From NCBI GenBank assembly GCA_052035955.1, contig JBPOHD010000032.1:14808-78807 (forward strand): a stretch of 64,000 nt of DNA, given 5' to 3'. This DNA comes from JAEUNJ01 sp052035955 (GTDB lineage: Bacteria; Pseudomonadota; Gammaproteobacteria; Burkholderiales; Rhodocyclaceae). Below are positions 32,443-41,211 of the stretch, one piece after another. The stretch's first letter is position 1; every line of letters starts with the position of its first letter. The position numbers and the translations under genes were made by a program. The notes below the pieces were generated by a model, which saw nothing but the letters and a program-made list of their open reading frames with translations, had not been told where the DNA came from and did not search any database.

Positions 32443-32925
32443 ATGAAAGACTCCATCTACGACTTCGCCGCAGCCGGTCTGCGCGGCGGTGAAATCCGCC
32501 TGGACCAGTTTCGCGGGCAGGTCCTGCTGATCGTCAATACGGCCAGCAAGTGCGGCTTCACCTATCAGTACGAGGGACTTGAGGCGCTCTATCAGACTTT
32601 CCGGAAGCGCGGGTTCGCCGTGCTGGGTTTTCCCTGCAACCAGTTCGGGCAGCAGGAGCCGGGGGAGGCGGAGGGCATCGCGGAGTTCTGCGAGGTCAAT
32701 TACGGGGTCAGTTTCCCGATGTTCGCCAAGGTCGAGGTGAATGGCGACGGCGCCCATCCGCTGTTTTCCTACCTGAAGAAGGCGGCCCCCGGCCTGCTGG
32801 GCACCGAAGGCATCAAGTGGAATTTCACGAAGTTCCTGGTAGACCGGGATGGCCGGGTGGTGAAGCGTTTCGCGCCCACCGACAAACCGGAGGCGCTGGA
32901 AGCCGACATCGAAGCCCTCCTGTGA
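32443..32925 (+). CDS. Glutathione/thioredoxin peroxidase (BtuE-like)
   Basis: A 160-residue GPx-family enzyme with catalytic Cys37 in NTASKCGFT, Gln in FPCNQFGQQEPG and Trp-Asn in KWNFTKFLVDRDG. A second cysteine, Cys65 in FPCNQ, is present, but the thioredoxin-type resolving Cys site is not obvious. It reduces hydrogen peroxide and organic hydroperoxides in the cytosol; bacterial Cys forms usually take electrons from thioredoxin. It is divergent from the methionine gamma-lyase gene. Start at MKDSIYDFAA is chosen from the domain boundary. Confidence 0.92.
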   Translation: MKDSIYDFAAAGLRGGEIRLDQFRGQVLLIVNTASKCGFTYQYEGLEALYQTFRKRGFAVLGFPCNQFGQQEPGEAEGIAEFCEVNYGVSFPMFAKVEVNGDGAHPLFSYLKKAAPGLLGTEGIKWNFTKFLVDRDGRVVKRFAPTDKPEALEADIEALL

Positions 32926-33016
32926 CCTAAGTCATTCCCGGTCCGGAAGCATCGTTGGTATGGTTTGTGCAATGCACAAAACGGGCGGGTTGCCGCCAAT
33001 GCCAACGGAGATCGTC

Positions 33017-33196
33017 ATGCACGACTGGGTCGAATTCATCGCCACGGGGCTGGTCGTCCTGCCCGCCACGCTGGGTTTGGGCACGGACAGCGCGGATAAC
33101 TTCTTCCTCGCCCTGTGGGTGATGCTCATAGCCTTCCTCGCCACCTTGCTCTGGACGGCAAAGCCTCCGGGCTTGCCCCCGGATGGTGAGGAGTAA
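33017..33196 (+). CDS. Small single-pass membrane protein (hypothetical)
   Basis: A 59-residue candidate from MHDWVEFIATGLVVLPATLG, with CGGAG eight bases before the ATG. One hydrophobic helix (NFFLALWVMLIAFLATLLW) precedes a Pro-rich acidic tail ending PDGEE. An earlier ATG at 32960 would add 19 residues without membrane character. No family recognised. It lies after the glutathione peroxidase gene in the same direction; nothing ties it functionally. Confidence 0.45.
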   Translation: MHDWVEFIATGLVVLPATLGLGTDSADNFFLALWVMLIAFLATLLWTAKPPGLPPDGEE

Positions 33197-33255
33197 GGCA
33201 ACCCGGCACCTTTGTGGTGCGAGGCGGGATCCTCGAGGAGCCTTCGCGCCGCCGG

Positions 33256-33561
33256 TCAAATGACGGCCTGGAAGAACTCCAGCTGGGGTGGCCCGAGGTA
33301 GAAGTCCCGCGGCGTCTGGCCGGCTTGGGCATGGGCTTTGCGGAAGGCCTCGGAACGGGTCCAGTCCTCGAAGGCCTGCCCGGACTCCCAGACGGTGTGG
33401 CTGACGAAAAGGGTGTGGTCCTCGGCAGTCGGGCCTTCCAGCAGATGGAATTCGCGGAAGCCTGGAACTTCGTCCAGGTAGCTCTCGCGCCGTTGCCAGT
33501 GCTCGACGAACTCTGTCTCGCGGCCCCTGGCGATGCGGAATCGATTCATGGCGATGAACAT
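33256..33561 (-). CDS. Antibiotic biosynthesis monooxygenase-domain protein
   Basis: A 101-residue ABM-fold (dimeric ferredoxin-like) protein: MFIAMNRFRIARGRETEFVEHWQRRESYLDEVPGFREFHLL (read in parts), then a HTLFVSHTVWESGQAFEDWTRSEAF strand-helix. The ribosome site GAAGGAGG before the ATG is near-perfect, which fixes this start against the longer frame. Relatives include IsdG-like heme-degrading and HmoB proteins as well as quinol monooxygenases. The conserved Asn/Trp of IsdG can be glimpsed (N-R-F; VWES), but heme degradation is only a possibility. Confidence 0.8.
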   Translation of the reverse strand: MFIAMNRFRIARGRETEFVEHWQRRESYLDEVPGFREFHLLEGPTAEDHTLFVSHTVWESGQAFEDWTRSEAFRKAHAQAGQTPRDFYLGPPQLEFFQAVI

Positions 33562-33671
33562 GGCAACCTCCTTCGCCCGGGATTGTAAGTCGGGGAACTG
33601 CGCAGCAGCGGGACGGGAATGCCCCGACGGCCTCCGGTAAAGTGCCGCCATCGGAACCCGAACCTCGCGCC

Positions 33672-35027
33672 ATGCCCCCCATCCTCCTGTTCATCGTCGT
33701 CTTCGTCGAGGGGTATTGTTCCCTAGGCGCCGAGGTCATTGCGCTGCGCCGTCTGGTGCCGCACATGGGTAGCGGCATCGTGGTGACGGCGCCGACCATC
33801 GGGTTGTTCCTGCTTGCGCTGGCCTGGGGCTACCATTCCGGCGGGCGTGTTGCGGCGGACTTCCGGCGGGTGGTGGCGAGAAACTTCCTTGCCGCTGCCG
33901 CCCTGACCGGAATCGGCTTGGCTGGCCACACGGTGGATCTGCTGTTTGGCCGCCTGGCGGCTCCCTTGGCCTACGGGTTGCTGACCGGCGGCATCCTTTG
34001 TCCCGTGGCCTGGCTCCTGGGCCAGACGGTCCCCATCCTGACGAACCTGATGAAGGCGGAGCGGGCCGGAGAGGCGAGCGGGCGCGCCCTTTACTGGTCC
34101 ACGCTCGGATCCTTCCTTGGATCGGTGACCCTCTCCCTGCTGGTGATGCAATGGATCGGCGTCTGGGCCTCGGTGGCAATCTGCGGCCTGTTGCTGGTGG
34201 CCGGTGCCCTGGCCTGCCGTCCGTCCGGATCCGGCGCCTGGGGGCTGGCGTTGGGTCTGCCGGTCGCGGTCGCAGTGCTGGGGGTGAACCTGGCCGACCG
34301 GGGCGCCGCCGAGACGGCCTATGCCGACTACTCGGTGGAAGGGGTTTCCCTGGAAGGCCGGGTCGAACCGCGGGTGTTCCGCATCAACGGCTCCACTGCC
34401 TCTCTGGTCGACGGGAGCCGGCCGCCTCGCTATGCCAGATACGTGGAACGCCTGCGGACCATCCTGCTCGACGAATTGGGTTTCCGCGACCGGGACATCC
34501 TGGTCCTGGGGGCCGGGGGCTTTACGCTGTCCGACGGCGAACCGGCCAACCGCTACCTCTTCGTGGACATCGACCCCGCCATCCGCAAGCTGGCCGAATC
34601 CCGTTTCCTGCGACGTCCGGCCCACGGCGGGTTCGTCGTCGCCGACGCCCGGCGCTACGCAGTGGAGGCTTCCGGCCGCTTCGACGCGGTCGTCGTTGAC
34701 GTTTTCAGCGATCGGGCCTCGATCCCGGGCCACCTGGTGACACGGGAGTTCTGGCAATCCGTGCGCGACCGGCTGAAGCCGGGAGGTGTGCTGCTCGCCA
34801 ACCTGATTCTCGATCAGCACCTTGCGAGCCCCTATGCCCGCAATACCCTGGCGACGATCGAAGCTGTCCTGGGCCGCTGCGCGGTGGAAGTACTGCAGCG
34901 GGACCGGCCTGCGGCAAACGTCATCGTCACCTGCTTCGAGGACGCGGGGGGCGATGGGGTGCCGCCGCCGAGGATTTACGTGGATGAACGCAATTTCTCC
35001 GATTGGGACCGGGCGCGGCGGCAGTGA
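33672..35027 (+). CDS. Membrane-fused spermidine synthase-like protein
   Basis: A 451-residue protein. About six transmembrane helices occupy residues 1-220, with a spermidine synthase-like methyltransferase-fold domain at about 250-440. The nucleotide-fold motifs are ILVLGAGGFTLSDGE, YLFVDIDPAIRKLAE and DAVVVDVFSDR. The classical GGGDG putrescine/aminopropyl motif is altered to GAGGF, so polyamine formation is not assured. Membrane-fused SpeE-like proteins occur widely in bacteria with unknown substrates. It stands alone between an ABM gene and a TPR gene. Confidence 0.75.
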   Translation: MPPILLFIVVFVEGYCSLGAEVIALRRLVPHMGSGIVVTAPTIGLFLLALAWGYHSGGRVAADFRRVVARNFLAAAALTGIGLAGHTVDLLFGRLAAPLAYGLLTGGILCPVAWLLGQTVPILTNLMKAERAGEASGRALYWSTLGSFLGSVTLSLLVMQWIGVWASVAICGLLLVAGALACRPSGSGAWGLALGLPVAVAVLGVNLADRGAAETAYADYSVEGVSLEGRVEPRVFRINGSTASLVDGSRPPRYARYVERLRTILLDELGFRDRDILVLGAGGFTLSDGEPANRYLFVDIDPAIRKLAESRFLRRPAHGGFVVADARRYAVEASGRFDAVVVDVFSDRASIPGHLVTREFWQSVRDRLKPGGVLLANLILDQHLASPYARNTLATIEAVLGRCAVEVLQRDRPAANVIVTCFEDAGGDGVPPPRIYVDERNFSDWDRARRQ

Positions 35028-35119
35028 CCGGTCGGGCCAAGGGGCGTGGCGACGGGCGGTCTTGCCATGCCGGGGGCCTGTCCCCTAGGCTGGAAATTCC
35101 CGACCTCCCGGAGATTTCC

Positions 35120-35566
35120 ATGAGAAAGATCCTTCCCCTGCTGGCGCTCCTGGCCTGCGTCGGCACCGCTCGTGCCGACGATACGCCCACCAACCCGATG
35201 CCGGCCGATGCGGTGAAAACGGCCCGCGAGATGATCGCGAAAAAGGATTTCCGTGCGGCCATCCCGCGGCTGCTGGAGGCCGCGAGGCAGCAGCCCCAGG
35301 ATGCCGATATCCAGAACCTGCTGGGTTTCTGCTACCGCAAGACCGGCGACCTGGACCGGGCCTTCCGCCACTACGGCGAGGCCCTGCGCCTGAACCCCTC
35401 GCATCTTGGCGCCCACGAGTATGTCGGCGAGGCCTACGTCATGAAGCGGGACTTGCCGAAGGCCGAGGAGCATCTGCGCCAACTGGAGAAACTCTGCGGT
35501 ACGGCCTGCGAGGAATACCGGGATCTGGCCAGGAGCATCGCCGCCGCCCGGGCGGGCAAGGGCTGA
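35120..35566 (+). CDS. Periplasmic TPR-repeat protein
   Basis: A 148-residue protein with a cleavable signal peptide (MRKILPLLALLACVGTARA). Two to three tetratricopeptide repeats follow (DFRAAIPRLLEAARQQPQDADIQNLLGFCYRKTG; DRAFRHYGEALRLNPSHLGAHEYVGEAYV; in parts). Cys124 and Cys128 in KLCGTACEEY could form a disulfide. GGAG lies eight bases upstream of the start. A small scaffold or adaptor; function unknown. It converges with the YaiI-family gene. Confidence 0.8.
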   Translation: MRKILPLLALLACVGTARADDTPTNPMPADAVKTAREMIAKKDFRAAIPRLLEAARQQPQDADIQNLLGFCYRKTGDLDRAFRHYGEALRLNPSHLGAHEYVGEAYVMKRDLPKAEEHLRQLEKLCGTACEEYRDLARSIAAARAGKG

Positions 35567-35582
35567 ATTCCGTCGTTCGCGA

Positions 35583-36038
35583 CTAAGGCGCCCGGTGGCG
35601 CCGGAGCAGCATCCGGTCGAGCTGGCGGGCGAAGGCCTGCCGGTCCGCCTGGCCGAAGGCGGCGGGTCCGCCCGTCTCGACGCCGCTGGCGCGCAGGGTA
35701 TCCATGAAGTTGCGCATGTCCAGCAACTGGCGGATGTTTTCCCGCGTATAGGCCTCGCCCCGCGGATTGAGGGCCAGGGCGCCCTTCTCGATCACCGCCG
35801 CCGCCAGGGGAATGTCGGCGGTCACCACCAGGTCGCCCTCGGCCACGGCGTCCGCGATGTGCCTGTCGGCCACGTCGAAGCCCCGCGGCACCTGGATGGC
35901 CCGGATGTAGGGGGAGGGCGGCGTGCGCAGCCACTGGTTGGCCACCAGGACGAGAGGAATCTTCTCCCGGTCGGCGGCCCGGAAGAGGATTTCCTTGACG
36001 GCGCCGGGGCAGGCATCGGCATCGACCCAGATCTGCAT
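35583..36038 (-). CDS. UPF0178/YaiI family protein
   Basis: A 151-residue PIN-like protein of the YaiI/YqxD (DUF188) family. The start MQIWVDADACPGAVKEILF carries the conserved DADACP motif. The acidic residues typical of PIN-like nucleases continue in DVADRHIADAVAEGDLVVTADIPLA and NPRGEAYTRENI. A nuclease activity is inferred from the fold, not shown. It has no clear operon partner; a divergent gene begins 141 bases away. Confidence 0.88.
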   Translation of the reverse strand: MQIWVDADACPGAVKEILFRAADREKIPLVLVANQWLRTPPSPYIRAIQVPRGFDVADRHIADAVAEGDLVVTADIPLAAAVIEKGALALNPRGEAYTRENIRQLLDMRNFMDTLRASGVETGGPAAFGQADRQAFARQLDRMLLRRHRAP

Positions 36039-36179
36039 GGATGTTCATCCCGTCTGCGAGGGACAGGCGCCCGCCGTTGCGGCCGATCGTCCCGATAGGC
36101 CGGATCATACGCAGGCCGGGAGGCGACCGCCGGCGCCGGTAGAATCCGCGGCTTTCCCGGCCCTTCGCATCCGTCCCCC

Positions 36180-36941
36180 ATGACCCGAACGCAATCCGAG
36201 ATTCCCGTCGACCGCCTTGCCGGGCTTGCCCCCGCGGCGGACCAGCGCAAGGCCGCCCACAGCGCCCAGGATGCTTTTGGCCGGGTCTTCCGGCTCAGCT
36301 TCGAGGGTGGCGATTCGCAGCGCGGTGCGGGACTCCGGGCGGTCGAAGATGCCCTCGCCGGCTGGGCGGGGGAGGGGGGCGACGAGTCGGTGCGGGCCCT
36401 GCGCCTGGCGATGCTGATGGCGGGTCTCGACCAATGGGGGCTGGCCTACAGCCAGGCTTTCGGCTTTGCCGCCATCCCTGGCCTGACGGAACTGATGGGC
36501 CAACTGCGCACGGGACTCGACCCGCGGCGCGAGGCCCTGGTCCAGCGGCAGTTCGCCGCGATCGACGCCTGCGAGACGGACGCCCTGGAATTCAAGACGA
36601 CCCTGCGCCGCGGCATCCACCTTGCGCTGTGGCATGCGATGGTGGCCGGCGCCGAAAAGGAAGAGGCTGAGCGCATCGGCGCGGCACTGGCCGCGATGCT
36701 GGTGGCGGTGGCGCGCAATTACCCGGAGGTGGGTTGGCGCTTCGTCGCGGACACGCTGGCCCATGTGCAGGTCCGCTGCCTGGCCGATGGGCTGGCGGCT
36801 CACGGCCTGGCCCGGGAATGCAACCAGGGCCTGTTCGAGGCCTTGGACCGGTCGCTTCCAAAGGAGATGCGGGACCGCATCGGCGCCCATGCCACCGAGG
36901 CAGTCATGGCCTGGCAACGACAGGCGCGCAACCCGGGATGA
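36180..36941 (+). CDS. Conserved hypothetical protein
   Basis: A 253-residue cytosolic, mostly helical protein without signal peptide or membrane segment. The most distinctive segments are SAQDAFGRVFRLSFEGGDSQRGAG, LRLAMLMAGLDQWGLAYSQAFGF and HALWHAMVAGAEKEEAERIGAA-like helices. I do not recognise a named family. Codon use (strong GC3) is like its neighbours, so it is a resident gene. It precedes the sensor kinase by 351 bases; a shared role is not supported. Confidence 0.65.
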   Translation: MTRTQSEIPVDRLAGLAPAADQRKAAHSAQDAFGRVFRLSFEGGDSQRGAGLRAVEDALAGWAGEGGDESVRALRLAMLMAGLDQWGLAYSQAFGFAAIPGLTELMGQLRTGLDPRREALVQRQFAAIDACETDALEFKTTLRRGIHLALWHAMVAGAEKEEAERIGAALAAMLVAVARNYPEVGWRFVADTLAHVQVRCLADGLAAHGLARECNQGLFEALDRSLPKEMRDRIGAHATEAVMAWQRQARNPG

Positions 36942-37292
36942 GCCGCAAGGTCACGGTGTCGGCGGCCCGCACCGTCCTTTCAAGAGCGGCGACGGTTGCC
37001 GGTGGCCGACTTCGGCCAAGGTCCGGCAAGGGTGGAGCGCCGGGGATGGACCGCGTTCCGGGAACCCGGATTGCCGGCCACGGCGCGGACTTCGCTTGAT
37101 CGGGGAATGGTCGCGGGTTAGTATCCCTAAAGATATAGGTACAAAGGAACGCTGTCCGCCGGCCGCCGGAAGATGGCCAGCAGCCGTCGGAGTTGCCGCG
37201 GAACACTCTCGCATGACCCAAAGCGTGCATGCGGCCGGATGGGCCGCCGACTCCGGATGCGCAGGCTTCCTTCTGCGCGCGGGGGCGGACGC
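36942..37292 (+). other. Intergenic region upstream of the PAS kinase
   Basis: 351 bases without a convincing gene. Apart from the promoter at 37096-37124 it holds nothing recognisable. The kinase frame is open back to an ATG at 37173, but the added peptide (MASSRRSCRGTLSHD) is low-complexity and not typical, so it is treated as leader. Confidence 0.5.
37096..37124 (+). promoter_or_regulatory. Promoter of the PAS hybrid kinase gene
   Basis: TTGATC and TAGTAT with a 17-base spacer, giving a leader of about 160 bases before the ATG at 37293. Confidence 0.5.
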
Positions 37293-40200
37293 ATGAAACC
37301 ACGCGTCCTGCCGGTCCTGCAGAAGCTCAAGGGTTGGCGCCTGGCGGCCATCGTCTCGGTCTGTACCGTCATCGTGGCCGAGATCATCGTCTCCCTCATG
37401 GACGTGCTCCTGAAGGGCGAGGTTACCGCCGACTACCTCCTGACGGGGTTCGTCGCGGCGGGAATCGTCGCCCCGACGGCCATCGCCGTCTTGACCTATC
37501 TCCTGCGGGAATTGGCCCGGCAGCAGGAAGAGGCGCTCACGAACGCGGTCGATCGCGTCGAGGCGCGTCTCAAGGTGGCGCTCGAATCCACCGACGAGGG
37601 CATCCTGATGGTCGCCCGCGACGGCAAGGTATTGTCGGCGAACCAGCGTTTTCTGGACCTCTGGCGGGTCCCGACGGAACTCGCGGCAACGGGCCGCGAC
37701 GAGCAGTTGCTGGCCCATGTCCTGGGCCAGTTGGCCGACCCGGAGCAGTTCATGGCCAAGGTGAGGCAGCTCTACGGTTCGCGGGAGGAGGCGAGCGACA
37801 CCCTGGACTTCCGCGATGGCCGGGTGTTCGCGCGTTATACGCGGGCCTTGTCCCTGGGTGACGAGGACGGCCGGATCTGGTGTTTCAAGGACATCACCGA
37901 GCAGGCGCGGACGCAGGCGGCACTGGCCGAGCGGGAGGAAATCTTCCGGACCATCGTCACCCAGGCGAACGATGCGATCACCATGATCGACACGGAGACC
38001 CTCCGTTTCGTCGAGTTCAATGCCACCGCGTGCGAGGGACTCGGATACACGCACGAGGAGTTCGCGCGGCTTGCGGTGACCGATATCCAGGCCGAGATGG
38101 ATGCCGATACCCTGCGTCGGCGACTGCCGCCGGTGGTCGGCAGCGGCGTGAGGAATTTCGAGACCCTCCATCGGCACAAGGACGGGTCCCTGCGCAATGT
38201 CCTTGTCAGCCTGAAGGCTATCGAACTGCGCGGAAAGACCCTGTTGGTCGGCACCTGGTCCGACATCACGGAAAACAAGCGGTCGGAGTCGGCCGTGGCC
38301 GAATCCCGCAATCTGCTCCAGACGGTCATCGACACCGCGCCGGTGCGGGTCTTCTGGAAAGACCGCGATCTGCGCTATCTCGGTTGCAACCCGGCATTCG
38401 CGACCGATGCCGGCAAGGCGTCTCCGCACGAGGTCATCGGCCGGGACGACCACGAAATGGCCTGGTCCGAGCAGGCCGAGCTTTACCGCGCGGATGATCG
38501 TGCCGTCATGGAATCCGGCGCTGCGAAGCTGTTTTACGAAGAACCCCAGACCACGCCAGAGGGCCAGCACATCTGGTTGCGCACCTCGAAAGTGCCGCTG
38601 CGCGGCGAAGGCGGAGCGGTCATTGGCGTATTGGGAATCTACGAGGACATCACGGAGCGCAAGCGCGCCGAGCGCAACCTGACCATGGCCGTCGAGGTTA
38701 CGGCCGTCGTGTTCTGGGAACTGGATTTCGCGAACCACCGGCTGATGTTCGACCGGACCCGGTTGCCGGTACTCGGTCTGGAACCGAAGCCGGCGCTCGA
38801 GACCCTGCAGGGTTGGCTGGAAAAGGTGCATCCGGACGACAGGGAGAACTTCCAGCGGCGGTTCGAGTTTGCGATGCGACCGGGCGATCCGCCTTTCGAC
38901 TTCGAGTACCGGATGGTGGGCGTCGCCGGCCGGCAGCAGTGGATCCATACGCGCGGGCGGGTCGTCCAGCGGAGCGCGGCGGGCCAGCCGGAACTCGCCG
39001 TCGGAACCTCGACCAATATCACGCCGCGCAAACAAATCGAGGAAGCCATCAGGGCCAGCGAGGAGCATTCGCGGAACCTGGCCGCGATGTTGCGGCTGAT
39101 GTGCGACAACGTGCCGGACATGATCTGGGCCAAGGACCTGGACAAGCGCTATCTGTTCGCCAACAAGGCGTTCTGCGCACAACTGCTGAATGCGGTCGAC
39201 ACCGATGAGCCCCTGGGCAAGACGGACATGTTCTTCGCGCGTCGCGAACGGGACAGCCACCGGGACGATCCCGATTGGCACACTTTCGGGGAACTGTGCC
39301 AGGACAGCGATGCCGTGACCCTCGAAAGGGGCGTGCCCTCCGTGTTCGAGGAGTTCGGCAACGTCAAGGGGCGCCTGGTCTATCTGGACGTACACAAGGC
39401 TCCCTTCCTCAACGAGAAGGGGGAAGTCATCGGTACCGTGGGGTCCGCTCGCGACATCACCGAGCGCAAGCTGATCGAGGCCGAGCTGGCCCGTCACCGC
39501 CAACACCTGGAAGGGCTGGTGCAGGAGCGGACGGAGGCGTTGTTGGCCACCGAGGCGCGGGCCAGCCACATCCTCCAATCGGCGGCCGACGGCCTCTACG
39601 GGGTCGATGTCGATGGCCGCATCACGTTCGTCAATCCGGCGGCGTGCCAGATGCTCGGATACACCGCCGAGCAGATGGTCGGCCGCTCTGCCCATGAGTT
39701 GTTCCATTCCAGAAGGGGGGACGGCACGCCGTATCCGAAGGAGGAATGTCCCACCCACGACGCGGTGCGGGACGGCCGCGAAGTGCGAGTCGACCACGAG
39801 GTCTTCTGGCGGGCCGACGGGCGAGTCATCCCGGTGATGTATGCGGTGCATCCCATGCTCCGGGACGGCAGAAACGTCGGTGCCGTGATCAGTTTCGTGG
39901 ACATGACGGCCCAGAGGGCAGCGGCCGAGGCCCGGGAGCAGGCCCTGCTGGCCGCCGAGAACCTGGCCCGCGTCAGGAGCGAATTCCTCGCCAACATGAG
40001 TCACGAGATCCGGACCCCACTGAACGGGGTGCTGGGATTCGCCGCGATCGGACTGCGCAATTCCGGGGAGAATGCGAAGGCCCGCAACGCCTTCGAGAAG
40101 ATACTGACCTCCGGAGGGCTGCTTCTCGGGGTCGTGAACGAAATCCTCGATTTCTCGAAGATCGAAGTCGGCGAATTGCGCATCGATCCCATCCCGATGT

Positions 40201-41096
40201 CACTTTTCGACGTGGTGGACCACGCGATGGAACTGGTTCGCGACCGCGCCAGAGCCAAGGGGCTCGACCTGCATGCGAATTTGGCGCCGGACCTTCCCCG
40301 GATATGCATCGGCGATCCCTTGCGCGTCGGGCAGGTCTTGCTGAACCTGCTCTCCAACGCGGTGAAGTTTACCGAGGCGGGCGACGTCCGGCTGACGGGC
40401 TTTCGCGAAGGCGGGGAGATGGTTTTCCGGGTGTCCGATACGGGCATCGGCATCAGGGAGGAGGAGATCGCCCGCATCTTCAATCCTTTTGCGCAGGCGG
40501 ACGCGTCGACCACCCGCAAGTACGGTGGCACGGGACTGGGCCTGGCAATCAGCAGGCGGATTCTGGAACTGATGGGCGGCAGCATCGGTGTGGAGAGCCG
40601 GCCGGGGGTGGGCAGCACCTTCGAGTTCCGGCTGCCTTGCATCGAGCCGACGCCTGGTGCCTCATCGCCCGCGAATGGTCGGACGGCTGTCCCCCCCCGG
40701 TCCAAACCGTTGGCGGGGTTGTCGATCCTGGTGGCGGAGGACGACGAGATCAACCGGTTGGTCCTCGAGGAGAACCTGAACGAGGACGGGGCCCGGGTCA
40801 CGATGGTCGACAATGGCCGAGCTGCCGTGGAACGCGTGCGGCAGGACGGACCGGAAGCCTTCGACGTGGTCCTGATGGACATCCAGATGCCCGAGATGGA
40901 TGGTTACGAGGCGACCCGTCGAATCCTTCAGGTGGATCCGGACCTGCCCGTGATTGGCCAGACCGCCCATGCATTCCGGGAGGAACGGGAAAAATGCCTG
41001 CAGGTGGGGATGGCCGGGCACATTTCGAAGCCCCTCGATCCCGAGGCTCTGGTAGCGCTTATCCTGCAGAAGGCACGGGCTCGGAACGGCCGCTAG
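37293..41096 (+). CDS. Hybrid sensor histidine kinase with six PAS domains and a receiver domain
   Basis: A 1267-residue inner-membrane protein. Two membrane helices lie at about residues 18-38 and 52-72 with almost no periplasmic loop, so sensing is probably intracellular. Six PAS/PAC units fill about 95-880; their ends are visible as FKDITEQ, WSDITENK, YEDITERK, TNITPRK, ARDITERK and VDMTAQR. The HisKA block EFLANMSHEIRTPLNGV has phosphoacceptor His904. The ATPase domain has N, G1 and G2 boxes (LSNAVKFTEAG, DTGIGI, GGTGLGLAI). A receiver domain follows (LVAEDDEINR; Asp1196 in LMDIQMPEMDG). No HPt or response-regulator gene is adjacent, so the output partner is elsewhere. The ligand is unknown. 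Confidence 0.9.
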   Translation: MKPRVLPVLQKLKGWRLAAIVSVCTVIVAEIIVSLMDVLLKGEVTADYLLTGFVAAGIVAPTAIAVLTYLLRELARQQEEALTNAVDRVEARLKVALESTDEGILMVARDGKVLSANQRFLDLWRVPTELAATGRDEQLLAHVLGQLADPEQFMAKVRQLYGSREEASDTLDFRDGRVFARYTRALSLGDEDGRIWCFKDITEQARTQAALAEREEIFRTIVTQANDAITMIDTETLRFVEFNATACEGLGYTHEEFARLAVTDIQAEMDADTLRRRLPPVVGSGVRNFETLHRHKDGSLRNVLVSLKAIELRGKTLLVGTWSDITENKRSESAVAESRNLLQTVIDTAPVRVFWKDRDLRYLGCNPAFATDAGKASPHEVIGRDDHEMAWSEQAELYRADDRAVMESGAAKLFYEEPQTTPEGQHIWLRTSKVPLRGEGGAVIGVLGIYEDITERKRAERNLTMAVEVTAVVFWELDFANHRLMFDRTRLPVLGLEPKPALETLQGWLEKVHPDDRENFQRRFEFAMRPGDPPFDFEYRMVGVAGRQQWIHTRGRVVQRSAAGQPELAVGTSTNITPRKQIEEAIRASEEHSRNLAAMLRLMCDNVPDMIWAKDLDKRYLFANKAFCAQLLNAVDTDEPLGKTDMFFARRERDSHRDDPDWHTFGELCQDSDAVTLERGVPSVFEEFGNVKGRLVYLDVHKAPFLNEKGEVIGTVGSARDITERKLIEAELARHRQHLEGLVQERTEALLATEARASHILQSAADGLYGVDVDGRITFVNPAACQMLGYTAEQMVGRSAHELFHSRRGDGTPYPKEECPTHDAVRDGREVRVDHEVFWRADGRVIPVMYAVHPMLRDGRNVGAVISFVDMTAQRAAAEAREQALLAAENLARVRSEFLANMSHEIRTPLNGVLGFAAIGLRNSGENAKARNAFEKILTSGGLLLGVVNEILDFSKIEVGELRIDPIPMSLFDVVDHAMELVRDRARAKGLDLHANLAPDLPRICIGDPLRVGQVLLNLLSNAVKFTEAGDVRLTGFREGGEMVFRVSDTGIGIREEEIARIFNPFAQADASTTRKYGGTGLGLAISRRILELMGGSIGVESRPGVGSTFEFRLPCIEPTPGASSPANGRTAVPPRSKPLAGLSILVAEDDEINRLVLEENLNEDGARVTMVDNGRAAVERVRQDGPEAFDVVLMDIQMPEMDGYEATRRILQVDPDLPVIGQTAHAFREEREKCLQVGMAGHISKPLDPEALVALILQKARARNGR

Positions 41097-41211
41097 ATTC
41101 GCGTAACGGGAATCTGCGCGATACGGCAGTTGGATAGGTCGCGGCCGGCTGCTCGTGACATGGGGCCGAATTCCGGCCCCGGACTGGCGGCGACCGCATC
41201 CCCGGCGGTCC

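Noticed and set aside
36951..40004. 1017-codon antisense frame opposite the PAS kinase
   Set aside because: It mirrors a gene whose PAS, HisKA, ATPase and receiver motifs are all readable on the + strand.
41162..41180. GGGGCCG/CGGCCCC hairpin between the kinase and helicase genes as a terminator
   Set aside because: No T-tract on either side; it may pause transcription but cannot be called an intrinsic terminator.
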